Source: Macrosoma leucophasiata (lineage: Eukaryota > Arthropoda > Insecta > Lepidoptera > Hedylidae). From it: DNA of 64,000 bases. This document shows, piece by piece, positions 46,101 through 56,800 of the stretch; position 1 is the first letter of the stretch; each line of letters opens with the position of its first letter. The notes under the pieces were generated by a model, which saw only the letters and a program-made list of their open reading frames with translations, searched no databases and was not told the DNA's origin. The DNA lies in assembly GCA_036365455.1 (NCBI GenBank), contig JAWQUS010000019.1:12562001-12626000 (forward strand). Reading direction: 5' to 3'. A program made the position numbers and the translations under genes.

Positions 46101-46835
46101 ACCCCAGTTAGCCTTTTTTGTGTTATAGATCCTTGTGGTTCTATTTATGTTAATCCCTTTACTTTTTTGCAGGTTAATTTTGAAAATGATCCCATTATGG
46201 TCCGAGCTGGTGAGCCCCTGCTCCACGTGCCAGTCCTCCACCAGATCGAGCAAGTCCCGCGAACACGCCGTCACATCCACAAAGCTGCTGTACGCTTTGC
46301 CGCCCCGTATCGTGTCGAAGGTGGGCGTTTCTCCCACGTTGAGTACCTGAAGGTCAGACTCTTCCAGGATCCCTGACAATTCGTCTCCCCTGAGGTCGAC
46401 CTTAGTGCTGCCCCACCAGGTACTCTTTGCATTGGCGTCGCCTCCGAAGATGATCTTGCAGTGGCCCAGCTTCCTCAATATGCTTTTCACCTGCTCCAGG
46501 TAAGGCTCTTTTGGGCGGTCTGGCTCAAAGTAGAAGGAAACTACTGCGATTTCCCAGGCACTGGTGCGGATCCTCACCACTACGATGTTGTTAGTGGTGA
46601 GTTCTGGGTGCTGTAAGACATCAAGGTCGGTGTCGTATACTACGATGGCCGCCTTGACGCACCCCCCTCCTTGATCAGTGCTCTGGTACACTCTAGCCCC
46701 TCGGTAGTCCTTCATTCTTTTTGCCCCGCCCACATAAGGCTCCTGGAGCAGTGCAACAGAGAACTTACGTTGGTTGGCTTCTAGCATTAGCTCGGTGGTG
46801 GCGAGTTCTTTTCTTTGAAGATTGGCTTGGGCCAC
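43182..46835 (-). CDS. TRAS-like ORF2 (APE endonuclease, reverse transcriptase, RNase H), copy 1
   Basis: 1217 codons counted from a GTG at 46835. APE-type endonuclease at the N-terminus (LLQEPYVGG near 29-37, FGGDANAKS near 134, SDHNGII near 210), reverse transcriptase with AFADD near residue 678, RNase H with FTDGSK near 929 and later SDSK and NERAD, and a C-terminal Cys/His motif (CVCDPDQ...H...C) near 1150-1175. The endonuclease would nick (TTAGG)n to prime reverse transcription. The frame is open upstream into ORF1 without an ATG (first ATG is codon 17), so the start is uncertain. Confidence 0.9.
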   Translation of the reverse strand: MAQANLQRKELATTELMLEANQRKFSVALLQEPYVGGAKRMKDYRGARVYQSTDQGGGCVKAAIVVYDTDLDVLQHPELTTNNIVVVRIRTSAWEIAVVSFYFEPDRPKEPYLEQVKSILRKLGHCKIIFGGDANAKSTWWGSTKVDLRGDELSGILEESDLQVLNVGETPTFDTIRGGKAYSSFVDVTACSRDLLDLVEDWHVEQGLTSSDHNGIIFKINLQKSKGININRTTRIYNTKKANWGQFREKLTQLNNESGINGSEINKINNKIELEENIIKYTDNIIQSSQENIALSKNKNTLTIPWWSEELAELKSAVATRKRRIRCAAPIRRAKVVAEYLKMKTEYECKAKNASTCSWKSFCEKQDREGVWEGIYRVIGRTKKREEDLPLAVNGKTLNPSQSAALLAETFYPVDSESTDNADHQQTREAASRVNEWCYNVDHDPPFTMLELKTAVEGFNPKKAPGADGLTADICKQAILQDPETFLALTNKSLQLSHFPDLWKIATIIILRKPGKETYQDPKSYRPIGLLPILGKILEKMLVARLKWYLVPRTSTRQYGFMPQRSTEDSLYALVNHIRAEIKARKIVTLISLDIEGAFDSAWWPAIKVRLAEEKIPGNIRRLIDSYLVSRKVRLRYAGEEVTRDTTKGCIQGSIAGPILWNLLLDPLLKQMENKGHHCQAFADDVVLIFAAETALEIELEANTALAHVHAWGVKNKLRFAPHKTTAMVLTKKLKYDTPRLHMAGTDINMSQEVKLLGLTIDSKLTFNPHVANVCRKAVNFYKQLSKAAKASWGLHSDIIRTIYIATVEPVITYAASVWAPATRKIGVQKQLNAVQRGFAQKLCKAYRTVSLNSALALAGILPLDLRIQEAASLYEAKKGSPRHGLGDREVERPVRFAEHPHPAEHMDIKFECLENQEQVDSRNAQTVRLFTDGSKIEGKVGAALSLWNSEAETKAIKLCLPSYCTVYQAELLAICRATSEVLQMGAGSFGIYSDSKAALQTVVNQASPHPLAVEARRNLAGALKLGKDVSFFWVRAHAGLPGNERADELAKEAALRSRRKPDYDLCPVSFVKGRIRSESLDEWNQRYTSGSTASVTKLFLPEVRGAYKIVRQLQPTGVITQLMTGHGGLSQYLHRFKCKESPSCVCDPDQEETIPHIIVNCPVHSLLRHDTEQKLGTKITESNIHILLKHKDTRNDFVHYCSKIMELVIKRNRVDI

Positions 46836-46890
46836 TGTGTACGACGTCCTTCTGGTTGGGGTGCCTGCCCTTTCGCCGTGTGTGGGAACT

Positions 46891-48378
46891 TTAGCAGTAT
46901 GCGATCTTCGCTCTTGCTAAAGTGTCCCACCTTCTACGTACTGCACAGTCACTACTGAATGCGCTATGTTCGACATTGTCGATCTTAGCGCTCACGCAGT
47001 TGCAGCACGTAGCGGGTGTCCCCGCCAGCCAGTCTGCGCAATCGGTCCTCACATGGGGGCCTCCGCAGTGACTGCATTTTTCTTGTCGCTCCGTACAGAA
47101 TCGTCGACCGTGTCCATAGCCTAGGCACATGGAGCACTGGACTAGGGGCGACTGGTCTGCTACCTTGACCTTCTGGATATCGATATGGAGCTCTCCCCTA
47201 TCCAGAATGCGGTTATATAGTGTCGGGGACACCCTTATCACGACATGGCTAGTGTGGGGGTTCCGACCTTTTTTACGGAATCGTACTTCGATTCGATCCT
47301 CCTCCCCGCTGAGGTCGCGGAATATTTCCCGGTTTTGCTTCCGTACAGCTTCAAGGATGTCATCGTTGCTGATGAACAACATGACACCCTTGAGGATCAA
47401 GAGTGGGTCTTTATTCCGCACCTCTTCTACGGAGAGGTGGTCCCCCGCTTGCTTTAGCCTTTCTTGGACCCTTTCCTGGTCCATTTTCGTCCTGCAGCCG
47501 AGAATGACTTTCCTATTCTTGGCCTTACGAACTTGGTCAACGGTAACCCAGCCATCCGTTGCCTTGACGGCTTGCCTCACTCGATTTAGGACCTCGTCCC
47601 CAGTTTCGGTTTCGTCTTTCGACGTTATCACGACCGAATGCAGGGCTGTCCTTTCTGGTTGTGGTCGTCCTGGTTGGCTGGTCACCGCGTTGGCGTAGGT
47701 CTTTCTGTACGCGATGTCTTCAACTGATTTTTTCAGGGATTCGTTGAGGCCTTCCATTTGTGTCGTGTTTTCTTGTATTATTTTTTTGTGTTCTTCTATC
47801 ATTATCGTCAGCTCTTTTATTGCTTTGTTTTCGTCTCTCTTCTCTTCCGTTTCTGTCTCTACCCTACTCTCTGTCCTTTTCTCTCTCCTCTCCGCCTCTG
47901 CCTCTTTGACAAGCTGATACATTCTCTCTATTGCGCTCATCACTTCGTTTTTTATTTCAGTTTTTGTATTTCTAGAGGCGTTGAGGTGTATTTTTGCCTT
48001 TTGTAGGCAGTCCCGTGCCTCTTGTACCCTGTCTTTTTTGATTGGCCTGGTTTTTTCCAGGGTGCTAGGACTCTGTACAGTTTCCACAGGGGTGGTAGAG
48101 TCCGTGGTTTTTTGGGAAAGTCGCGCGGTGGGTACAGGTGCTGGTGGCTTTTTCCTAGGGGTTGTGGGGGAGGCGAGTTTCGGCTTCGATGTGGGTGGGG
48201 TCTTATTGGGAGGGGGTCCGGTGTTAATTTTCCCTGTCTCCCATTCTCCTATGCTCCGTCTGACGTTCGGGTTGGATGGTCCTGCCATCGTCGTCGTGTT
48301 TAAGCTTACGTCAACAGGAGATTTCGCTTGGGCATTAGCTTGCTCCATTTTCTTGGCTGGCGTGCGTATGCCAAACAT
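46891..48378 (-). CDS. TRAS-like ORF1 (Gag-like RNA-binding protein), copy 1
   Basis: 495 residues from ATG at 48378. Pro/Ser/Thr-rich N-terminus (1-95), a highly charged coiled-coil-like stretch (about 145-220), a middle domain, then three Cys/His knuckles near the C-terminus: CSMCLGYGHGRRFC, CSHCGGPHVRTDC and a final C-x2-C...H...C. It coats element RNA and, in the TRAS/SART family, directs it to telomeres (family knowledge). Differs from copy 2 at only three residues that I can see. Confidence 0.9.
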   Translation of the reverse strand: MFGIRTPAKKMEQANAQAKSPVDVSLNTTTMAGPSNPNVRRSIGEWETGKINTGPPPNKTPPTSKPKLASPTTPRKKPPAPVPTARLSQKTTDSTTPVETVQSPSTLEKTRPIKKDRVQEARDCLQKAKIHLNASRNTKTEIKNEVMSAIERMYQLVKEAEAERREKRTESRVETETEEKRDENKAIKELTIMIEEHKKIIQENTTQMEGLNESLKKSVEDIAYRKTYANAVTSQPGRPQPERTALHSVVITSKDETETGDEVLNRVRQAVKATDGWVTVDQVRKAKNRKVILGCRTKMDQERVQERLKQAGDHLSVEEVRNKDPLLILKGVMLFISNDDILEAVRKQNREIFRDLSGEEDRIEVRFRKKGRNPHTSHVVIRVSPTLYNRILDRGELHIDIQKVKVADQSPLVQCSMCLGYGHGRRFCTERQEKCSHCGGPHVRTDCADWLAGTPATCCNCVSAKIDNVEHSAFSSDCAVRRRWDTLARAKIAYC

Positions 48379-50982
48379 TTTGCCGGCTGTTACTAATCTA
48401 GTAATCCGAACAATCTATATATAAATGCACAAATATAGGATAGACAGATAGACAATAATTAATTTTAAAAATTTTTCTTTACAGATATACCTGCAAGTAA
48501 GGAGAGCTATGGGTTTGTAAAAGTTGTAAATGGTCTTTACTTACTTGCAAGTTACGTTCGTTATGGTTACTAATATACTAATTACCTTTCTTTTGTTTAC
48601 AGGTCTTCGCGCAGCTCCAGTCAGCGGTAATCAACGAGTCAGCGGGATCGACGAGGTCGCGAGGACAGCGGGGTCGACAAGTCAACAGGGGCTGTGAGGT
48701 AGGAGGGAGGAGGGGAGCTACGCTACGCCCGATGTTACGCCGGATCTCAGGTAAGTGACCTTGTTTAATTTTTTATTTTTAGTGTAGTCAAGTTTTAGGG
48801 AATTATCAGCTGTAAAAGTGTGGGGCTCTTATTGTCTTTACAATGGCTCTACGTAGAGCTGGTTATACGTTCTAAGTTATTTCTATTAGCTTTCTAGATA
48901 TTCCTAAGATACAATCTTGTCACTTAATTACTTTTATTATTATATATAATGTCAAGTGTGTTATAACTTCAGTAATATTACTTTTTGTGGGGCGTTCCCG
49001 CGTCGCACTAGATACAAATGAGTCTTAATTACTGACCGTCATAAAGCATTAAGAAAAAATACAAGTACAAGATTTATTTTTCAAAAAAAATATTTTTGAC
49101 TCTACCTAGAGTCAAACTCTATGTTCCGATGAATAGCTCTCGTCGAGCCCTATCAATCGACACCAAACTCGGGTAACCCAGCTATAGTAGTTTCCGAGTT
49201 ATCAGTACTCCGATTCTCGGACTAATTTCGTGCAAGCTGTCCGAATCTCGGAAAATTCGTGTATCTCGGGAACCACGGAGCGTAGAGTACCCGACCTTGG
49301 GCTTTCCTGAATGGGGCCGTCGAGAGCTATCCGATGGTGTGGTTTTCAGCACTACAAATTTGTTGGCCCTGAAATTGGCTGAAATTTAGCTAAAAACAAA
49401 GAAAAAGTCCTATCCAGTCAACCAGAGGAAACCCCAGTGCTCTACGACCTTTGGTTGGGAAGATATAGAGATTTGAAAATTTTCAAAATGGCGGCTGAGC
49501 TGTCAAGTGCTCTGTTTGCCGGCGTCTATCTTCCTTTCCAGATGCCGCAGGACACCCGAGTTTGGGTTCGCTGAACCCGTCTCAGTCTGCTCTCCACGGT
49601 GGTACCACTTTCAGGAGGCAAGTTATTCAGGACGCTGAAATTACCTGAAATTGGGTGCGATAGAAAGAATGAAGTCCCCTGGTACCAAATCTGAAGTCGG
49701 CGACTCCGTGCGACCTCCGGTTTCAGAGATATGTAAGTTTAAATAAAACCAAGATGGCGGCCCAACTGTCAAAGTGTAACTTTGAAGGGTGATATCTCCG
49801 GAACTATGAGGCGCAGGGAGTTCCGGTTTTCAGGGGGGATGATGCGCCGGTGTTTTGTACCTCGTGAAAGTGGTTTCAGCGTTGAAAACGTTTTGGGCCT
49901 CAATTTGAATGAAACTAGTCTAAACACAGAATAAAGTCCTTGCCCTCTCTCAGGAAGAAAACCGCGTTTTCGTACGGCTATTACTTTCGGAGTTATTGAG
50001 GTTTAAACTTTGTCCGAGAAAATTTAAAATGGCGGAAAATTCGGATATTTTTCAATTTTAGAGTTGGAGAGTCAAAATTTTGGGTGAAGATGGTAAGGAT
50101 GTGTTACTTAATAGCAATGGCAGTGTCAAAATACTTGATTTATTAATATTTTCGGAATTAGGTGGAAAAATGTTAAAAAATTCAATAACTCCAAAAGTAT
50201 AAGTACAAAAATTTTTTGAAAAATCGTCAAATTATAAACAAATCTTTATCTTTAATACCAGTTTCTCATACATTTACTTTCCATACAAATCTTTTCAGTA
50301 AATTTAAATTTTTTGAAATTTTTGGTTTTTTAATTTTAATTTAAAAACTATAGGTACTAAAATTATATCGTCCCGTCTATGGAGTCTTCAAATGAGCGCG
50401 CCAAGGATAGCACTTCAAGAATTTCAATATTTGTCCTGGTTAAGCCGGAAACGCTGTCTGAAGTTTGAAGATTAAAAAGCTCGTTAAAAATAGAGCTGTT
50501 GTCCAAAAATTTTGAAAAACGTACCATAGGCTACGTCAATTTTGCGGTATCTTCTCCCAAAAAATCTTCTTCCTAGCTCATCTCCTTCAGGTACCTCGTG
50601 ACACGTGGTTGCGTGGTTTTTCTGTCTTAACTGAAGAGGGCGTGGCTGGACTACAGCTTCTTCGGCACAGGGAGGTAGGGCGCCAAAAACTCCAGCGTTT
50701 AACAGCAAAAAATATGTGGGGTACAGATCTCGTTCGTGAGATATATAAGTTTTTCTAAAACTTATGTTTGTCACACTAACCTAACTTTCGGTTTTTCGGT
50801 TATAACTTTGTTTGCACTTCACGGATTTTTATGCACTTTTCACCAATAGGTGGCACTCACTTTTGCGCACAGAACACAATTTGTTTCACGTAAATCCGTT
50901 AAGAAAAACCCACTTTTTTCGATTTTTTACTGCGGAACGCACGTGTTTTCACTCTTGTTCGCACGAGGGGTGAAGAGCGACT
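48379..50982 (-). promoter_or_regulatory. Long 5' UTR/promoter region of TRAS-like copy 1
   Basis: About 2.6 kb with no long ORF; a 96-codon minus ORF (50774-50484) is present in both copies but has no recognisable domain. Three degenerate tandem segments each contain (A)A-ATGGCGG-type motifs (49485-49495, 49751-49761, 50026-50035) resembling YY1/Pho sites. An internal promoter near the 5' end (about 50980) is expected for this family. Confidence 0.5.
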
Positions 50983-51101
50983 GGTTAGGTTAGGTTAGGT
51001 TAGGTTAGGTTAGGTTAGGTTAGGTTAGGTTAGGTTAGGTTAGGTTAGGTTAGGTTAGGTTAGGTTAGGTTAGGTTAGGTTAGGTTAGGTTAGGTTAGGT
51101 T

Positions 51102-51104
<3 letters not shown>
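50983..51104 (+). repeat. (TTAGG)n telomeric repeat block, about 24 units
   Basis: Uninterrupted GGTTA/TTAGG repeats between the 5' end of TRAS-like copy 1 and the poly(T) of the next element. Confidence 0.97.
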
Positions 51105-51137
<33 letters not shown>

Positions 51138-52956
51138 TTATTATTGTACTGCCACTGTTTATTTTGTGGCAACCTTTTTTACTAGCATGTTTGTTTAGCC
51201 TTTATTTTGTTGGTTTGCTGTAGTACCCTTGTTGGGTGTGTTTTTTATTGTGTTTTTTTCCCTTTTGCAGGTTTGGAGCCGTTTTCTGTCATTATTTGCA
51301 TAATGCAGAATTTTGCGAAACTAAGTAATAAATCCCTTGATTTAGAAATGACCATCAGATGCTGAAGATTATCTTCTGTTAATTTGTCGTCGATCAGAAA
51401 TTCGCAATCTACCCTCTGTAGAGAAAATCGTGGGCAATTTGTTATTAGGTGTATTATAGATTGCGGGGTTACATTGTCACATGGGCAGTATGGATTAGAG
51501 GTGAGTTTGAATCGATGTAGGTATTCCTTGAAGCATCCGTGTCCCGTAAGTACTTGTGCTGTAATGTTGTCAATGTGTAAATCTTTGATTATTTTTATTG
51601 CAGTCTTTATATTAGGCAGAAATACTTTCGTTATAGAACCTGTTGTAGATTGGCTATAGTTATGTTGGCGAATTTCTATTGATGAATTTCTGATGACCTT
51701 TTTGGCGTAAGATAGCGGAAAATTGTCGTACTCGGGCCTTTGCTTTTTGTTGTGGCAGCATTTTTTGCCAATGCATCAGCTCGCTCGTTCCCTTCGATTC
51801 CTATATGAGCTTTGACCCATACAAATTCGATTTCTCCTTTCGAGTCTTTTATGTCCTTTAAAGTTTCCCGTATTTCGTGAGCGATAGGGTGGAGCGCTTC
51901 AGGATTTATGACTGTTTCCAGGACTGATTTGGCATCACTTAATATGTATGTTTTATTGAATCGGTTGTCCCTTTTAACAACGGTGATAGCTTTCAGAAGT
52001 GCGACCATTTCAGCCTGAAAAACTGAGCAGAAATCTTCTAGACAAAATCCAGCCCGCTTTATCTCCTTATCCCCTATCCAGCAGGAAATAGCGCCACCAG
52101 TTCTACCGTCTATTCTACTCCCATCTGTATAGATTTGTGCCCAATCTTTGTTAAGCTGTTGAACATCGTCTTGGGAGAGAATTTCGTCATAGGAGAGGAC
52201 CTCTCTCTCAGCAGGATGGGGTAGATCGAAAGGGCTGATTAGTTTTTGTAATTCTCTGCCTGGTAGCACCTCCAGTGGTCTTCCACGTTTGACTTCATAC
52301 AGGTTAAGATGTTCTTGGGCTCGAATACTGAGAGGCAATATACCCGCCAATATAGTACAAGACTGAAAAGAGACGGTTCTATGCGCTTTGCAAATGATGA
52401 GTCCAAAGGTTCTCGAAATTTTATCCAGTCTTGCCTGGGCATACTTTCTCCCTGCTATGGGACACCATACACTGGCAGCATATAAGACAATGGGCTCAAT
52501 AACTGAGATATAAATAGTTCTGCAAATTTTCGGGTTGAGACCCCATTGGGCTTTTGCTGTTCTAGAAAGTGATTTGTATATATTTATAACTTTATTATTG
52601 GTTTCTTGTAAATGTTTTTTGAAATTTAATTTGTTGTCAATAGTAACGCCGAGGATCTTAACACTGTTGGAGAGATGAATTTGGGTATTATTCATTACTA
52701 TTTTGGGAATGTCGTATTTTAATTTATTTGTAAATAAAACAGCTTGGGTTTTCTGAGCAGCAAAATTGAGCTTTTGCTTTTTGCCCCAGTAATAGATTTC
52801 GTCTAGGGCGGGGTTTAGAACTTCTTCAATTCGTTCTGCTGATGTGCCAGTGGCAATGACAAGAACATCATCCGCAAAGGCTTGTACATGGACCCGCATG
52901 CGGTCCGCCATTTGGAGTAATGAGTCTAACAAAACGTTCCAGAATATTGGGCCGCT
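51105..52956 (-). mobile_element. 5'-truncated TRAS-like element of a second subfamily
   Basis: Poly(T) 51105-51135 (poly(A) in sense) next to TTAGG repeats, ORF2 C-terminal half, and an abrupt 5' junction with TTAGG at 52956/52957. The protein is clearly diverged from copies 1 and 2, so it is another family. 5' truncation is typical of incomplete target-primed reverse transcription. Confidence 0.88.
51300..52956 (-). pseudogene. Truncated and frameshifted ORF2 (RT C-terminus and RNase H)
   Basis: Open from the 5' junction to 51676: it begins just before the RT box AFADDVLVIA, has RNase H motifs YTDGSRI, ILSDAKS and NERAD, then drifts out of frame at a five-base A run in sense (plus T run 51744-51748). 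The homologous C-terminus, including TGHGCF and EYLHRFK, continues in another frame to about 51300. A one-base indel in the homopolymer explains it and could be biological or a sequencing error. Confidence 0.8.
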
Positions 52957-53274
52957 GTTAGGTTAGGTTAGGTTAGGTTAGGTTAGGTTAGGTTAGGTTA
53001 GGTTAGGTTAGGTTAGGTTAGGTTAGGTTAGGTTAGGTTAGGTTAGGTTAGGTTAGGTTAGGTTAGGTTAGGTTAGGTTAGGTTAGGTTAGGTTAGGTTA
53101 GGTTAGGTTAGGTTAGGTTAGGTTAGGTTAGGTTAGGTTAGGTTAGGTTAGGTTAGGTTAGGTTAGGTTAGGTTAGGTTAGGTTAGGTTAGGTTAGGTTA
53201 GGTTAGGTTAGGTTAGGTTAGGTTAGGTTAGGTTAGGTTAGGTTAGGTTAGGTTAGGTTAGGTTAGGTTAGGTT

Positions 53275-53277
<3 letters not shown>
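52957..53277 (+). repeat. (TTAGG)n telomeric repeat block, about 64 units
   Basis: Longest telomeric block in the window, without visible variants. Confidence 0.97.
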
Positions 53278-53320
<43 letters not shown>

Positions 53321-53881
53321 CTTTTCTTACCTCTGACATTATCAGAGAAGTTGCTATGCTAGTGTACTCTTCCATACAAGTTCTCGCTTTTATGCCACTC
53401 GTACTTTTATTCCTCATACTATTTCTTATCTTTCATTCGTCCTTTCTTGCTTTTTATGGGTGGGATTCCCATCTTTCTTTGTTTATTCTATTCTAGTCTA
53501 TCTTCTTTTCCATTTCTTTATTATCTTAAGCCAGGGGTAAATAACTGTTCAAGCCTTGATTTATTACTTATAGCTTTTTACAATTTTCATAATCCTATTT
53601 CTTATTTTAAATTACATTTTGAGCTTATGGTTCTAGTTTAACTAATTTTATATATCTTATACTAATAACACATTTTTTGGGAAGGTTGTGGTGGGCTTAG
53701 TCTAGTATTTTTCTTTGTTCTTATGTTCTATATTTTTATTGCTATAATTTTCCTTAATCACTATGTTATGCTATTACAGTATTTTTACTTAAACTATTGC
53801 TTATATCTATATACATTTTTAATATATCTGTTTTGGTTTATCCTTAATATATATAAAACTTCTTTTATTATAAAAGGATTC

Positions 53882-56800
53882 TTATATATCTACCCTATTT
53901 CTTTTTATTACTAATTCCATAATTTTTGTGCAATAGTGGACAAAGTCATTACGTGTGTCCTTATGTTTTAATAGTATATGTATGTTACTTTCTGTTATTT
54001 TAGTTCCAAGCTTTTGTTCAGTGTCGTGTCTTAGTAAGGAGTGGACGGGACAGTTGACAATAATATGGGGGATCGTCTCCTCTTGATCTGGATCGCAGAC
54101 GCATGATGGACTCTCCTTACACTTAAATCGATGTAAGTATTGGGAGAGTCCACCATGTCCAGTCATCAGTTGTGTAATGACTCCCGCTGGCTGGAGCTGC
54201 CGCACGATTTTATAGGCGCCACGCACTTCCGGGAGGAAAAGCTTCGTTACGGAAGCGGTAGACCCCGAGGTATACCTCTGGTTCCACTCGTCAAGGGATT
54301 CAGAGCGAATCCGTCCCTTGACGAATGACACCGGGCACAGGTCGTAGTCGGGCTTCCTCCGCGACCGCAACGCCGCCTCCTTCGCGAGTTCATCCGCTCG
54401 CTCGTTGCCCGGCAATCCCGCATGAGCCCTGACCCAGAAGAAAGATACATCTTTCCCTAGTTTTAGAGCCCCCGCGAGATTGCGACGGGCCTCCACAGCA
54501 AGGGGGTGGGGGGAGGCCTGGTTTACTACAGTTTGCAGTGCTGCTTTCGAGTCGCTGTAGATTCCAAAGCTCCCCGCCCCCATTTGGAGGACTTCACTCG
54601 TGGCTCGACATATGGCCAACAATTCCGCCTGGTAAACCGTGCAGTACGACGGCAGGCAAAGTTTGATGGCTTTGGTCTCCGCTTCGCTATTCCATAAGGA
54701 TAGCGCTGCTCCGACCTTGCCCTCAATTTTGCTGCCGTCCGTGAAGAGTCTCACTGTCTGCGCGTTTCGGCTATCAACCTGTTCCTGGTTTTCCAGACAT
54801 TCGAATTTGATGTCCATATGTTCTGCCGGGTGCGGATGCTCCGCAAACCTCACCGGCCGCTCCACCTCCCGATCTCCTAGCCCGTGCCGGGGTGACCCTT
54901 TCTTGGCCTCATACAATGATGCTGCCTCCTGTATCCGCAGGTCGAGAGGAAGTATCCCGGCTAGGGCCAGTGCCGAGTTCAGGGAGACAGTACGGTAAGC
55001 CTTGCAGAGCTTCTGAGCAAAGCCTCGCTGTACTGCGTTGAGTTGCTTCTGAACCCCGATTTTCCGAGTTGCTGGCGCCCATACACTCGCCGCGTAAGTA
55101 ATCACCGGTTCGACTGTTGCTATATAGATAGTCCGGATTATATCCGAATGCAAGCCCCAGCTGGCTTTGGCAGCTTTCGAGAGCTGTTTGTAAAAGTTTA
55201 CTGCTTTACGACATACGTTTGCTACGTGGGGGTTAAACGTTAGTTTGCTATCTATGGTCAGCCCCAGCAGCTTAACTTCCTGCGACATGTTAATGTCGGT
55301 TCCCGCCATGTGCAGTCGTGGAGTGTCATACTTAAGTTTCTTAGTAAGTACCATTGCAGTTGTTTTGTGCGGTGCAAACCGGAGTTTGTTTTTGACACCC
55401 CACGCATGCACATGGGCGAGAGCGGTATTTGCCTCCAGCTCAATTTCCAGCGCTGTTTCGGCTGCGAATATCAGCACGACGTCGTCCGCGAATGCCTGGC
55501 AATGGTGTCCTTTGTTCTCCATTTGCTTGAGTAACGAGTCCAGCAAGAGGTTCCATAATATTGGCCCCGCTATGGATCCCTGGACACATCCTTTTGTTGT
55601 GTCTCTGGTAACCTCCTCACCAGCGTACCTTAACCTCACTTTTCTGCTGACTAGGTAGCTGTCAATCAGTCTCCTTATGTTCCCTGGGATCTTTTCCTCA
55701 GCCAGTCGTACCTTTATGGCGGGCCACCAGGCGCTGTCGAAGGCTCCCTCTATGTCCAGAGATATCAGTGTAACTATTTTTCTAGCTTTTATCTCCGCTC
55801 GTATATGATTTACCAGAGCATAGAGGGAGTCCTCGGTGCTGCGCTGGGGCATAAAGCCATACTGGCGAGTACTCGTCCGGGGAACTAGGTACCATTTCAA
55901 TCTTGCTACAAGCATTTTCTCCAGGATCTTACCCAGGATAGGTAATAGGCCGATTGGCCTATAGGATTTGGGATCTTGGTAGGTTTCCTTGCCGGGTTTC
56001 CTCAGGATTATTATTGTGGCTATTTTCCACAAGTCGGGAAAATGGGATAACTGGAGGGATTTGTTGGTGAGGGCAAGGAAGGTCTCGGGATCCTGGAGAA
56101 TAGCCTGTTTACATATGTCAGCAGTGAGACCATCCGCCCCGGGAGCTTTTTTCGGATTAAAACCTTCCACCGCAGTCTTCAGCTCCAGCATGGTAAATGG
56201 TGGGTCATGATCAACATTATAACACCACTCATTTACCCTGCTTGCAGCTTCTCGCGTCTGCTGGTGGTCGGCGTTATCCGTGCTCTCCGAGTCTACCGGG
56301 TAGAATGTCTCTGCGAGTAAGGCAGCTGATTGTGAGGGGTTCAGGGTTTTACCATTTACAGCGAGCGGCAGGTCCTCTTCCCGTTTCTTCGTCCGTCCTA
56401 TGACTCGGTATATGCCTTCCCACACCCCTTCCCTGTCCTGTTTCTCACAGAAGCTCTTCCAGCTGCAGGTCGAGGCATTTTTGGCCTTGCACTCATATTC
56501 CGTCTTCATTTTCAGGTACTCTGCGACTACCTTTGCTCTACGGATGGGCGCCGCGCACCGGATTCTGCGCTTCCTGGTAGCGACTGCACTCTTTAGCTCC
56601 GCCAACTCCTCGGACCACCATGGGATGGTAAGTGTGTTTTTGTTTTTACTTAATGCTATATTTTCCTGACTACTCTGAATTATATTGTCTGTGTATTTAA
56701 TTATGTTTTCTTCTAGTTCTATTTTATTATTAATTTTGTTTATTTCAGATCCATTTATTCCACTTTCATTGTTTAACTGGGTCAGTTTCTCACGAAACTG

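Larger units (their letters stand above)
42583..50982 (-). mobile_element. TRAS-like telomere-specific non-LTR retrotransposon, full-length copy 1
   Basis: 8.4 kb on the minus strand. In sense: a 2.6-kb 5' UTR (50982-48379), ORF1 (gag-like, 48378-46891), ORF2 (endonuclease-RT-RNase H, to 43182), a 3' UTR of about 560 bp and poly(A) (plus-strand T run 42583-42619). Both ends abut telomeric repeats: AGGTT then T-run on the left, CGACT then GGTTAGG on the right. This orientation and position fit R1-clade TRAS elements that insert in (TTAGG)n (established for Bombyx). Copy 2 at 53278-61681 is nearly identical. Confidence 0.92.

Noticed and set aside
47129..48424. Plus-strand ORFs up to 189 codons opposite TRAS-like ORF1 (and the copy at 57829-59124)
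   Set aside because: Shadows of ORF1; they are shared by both copies only because the copies are nearly identical.
50484..50774. 96-codon minus ORF in the TRAS-like 5' UTR as a third gene
   Set aside because: Present in both copies, but their recent divergence gives no evidence of selection, and no domain is recognisable; noted only within the 5' UTR.
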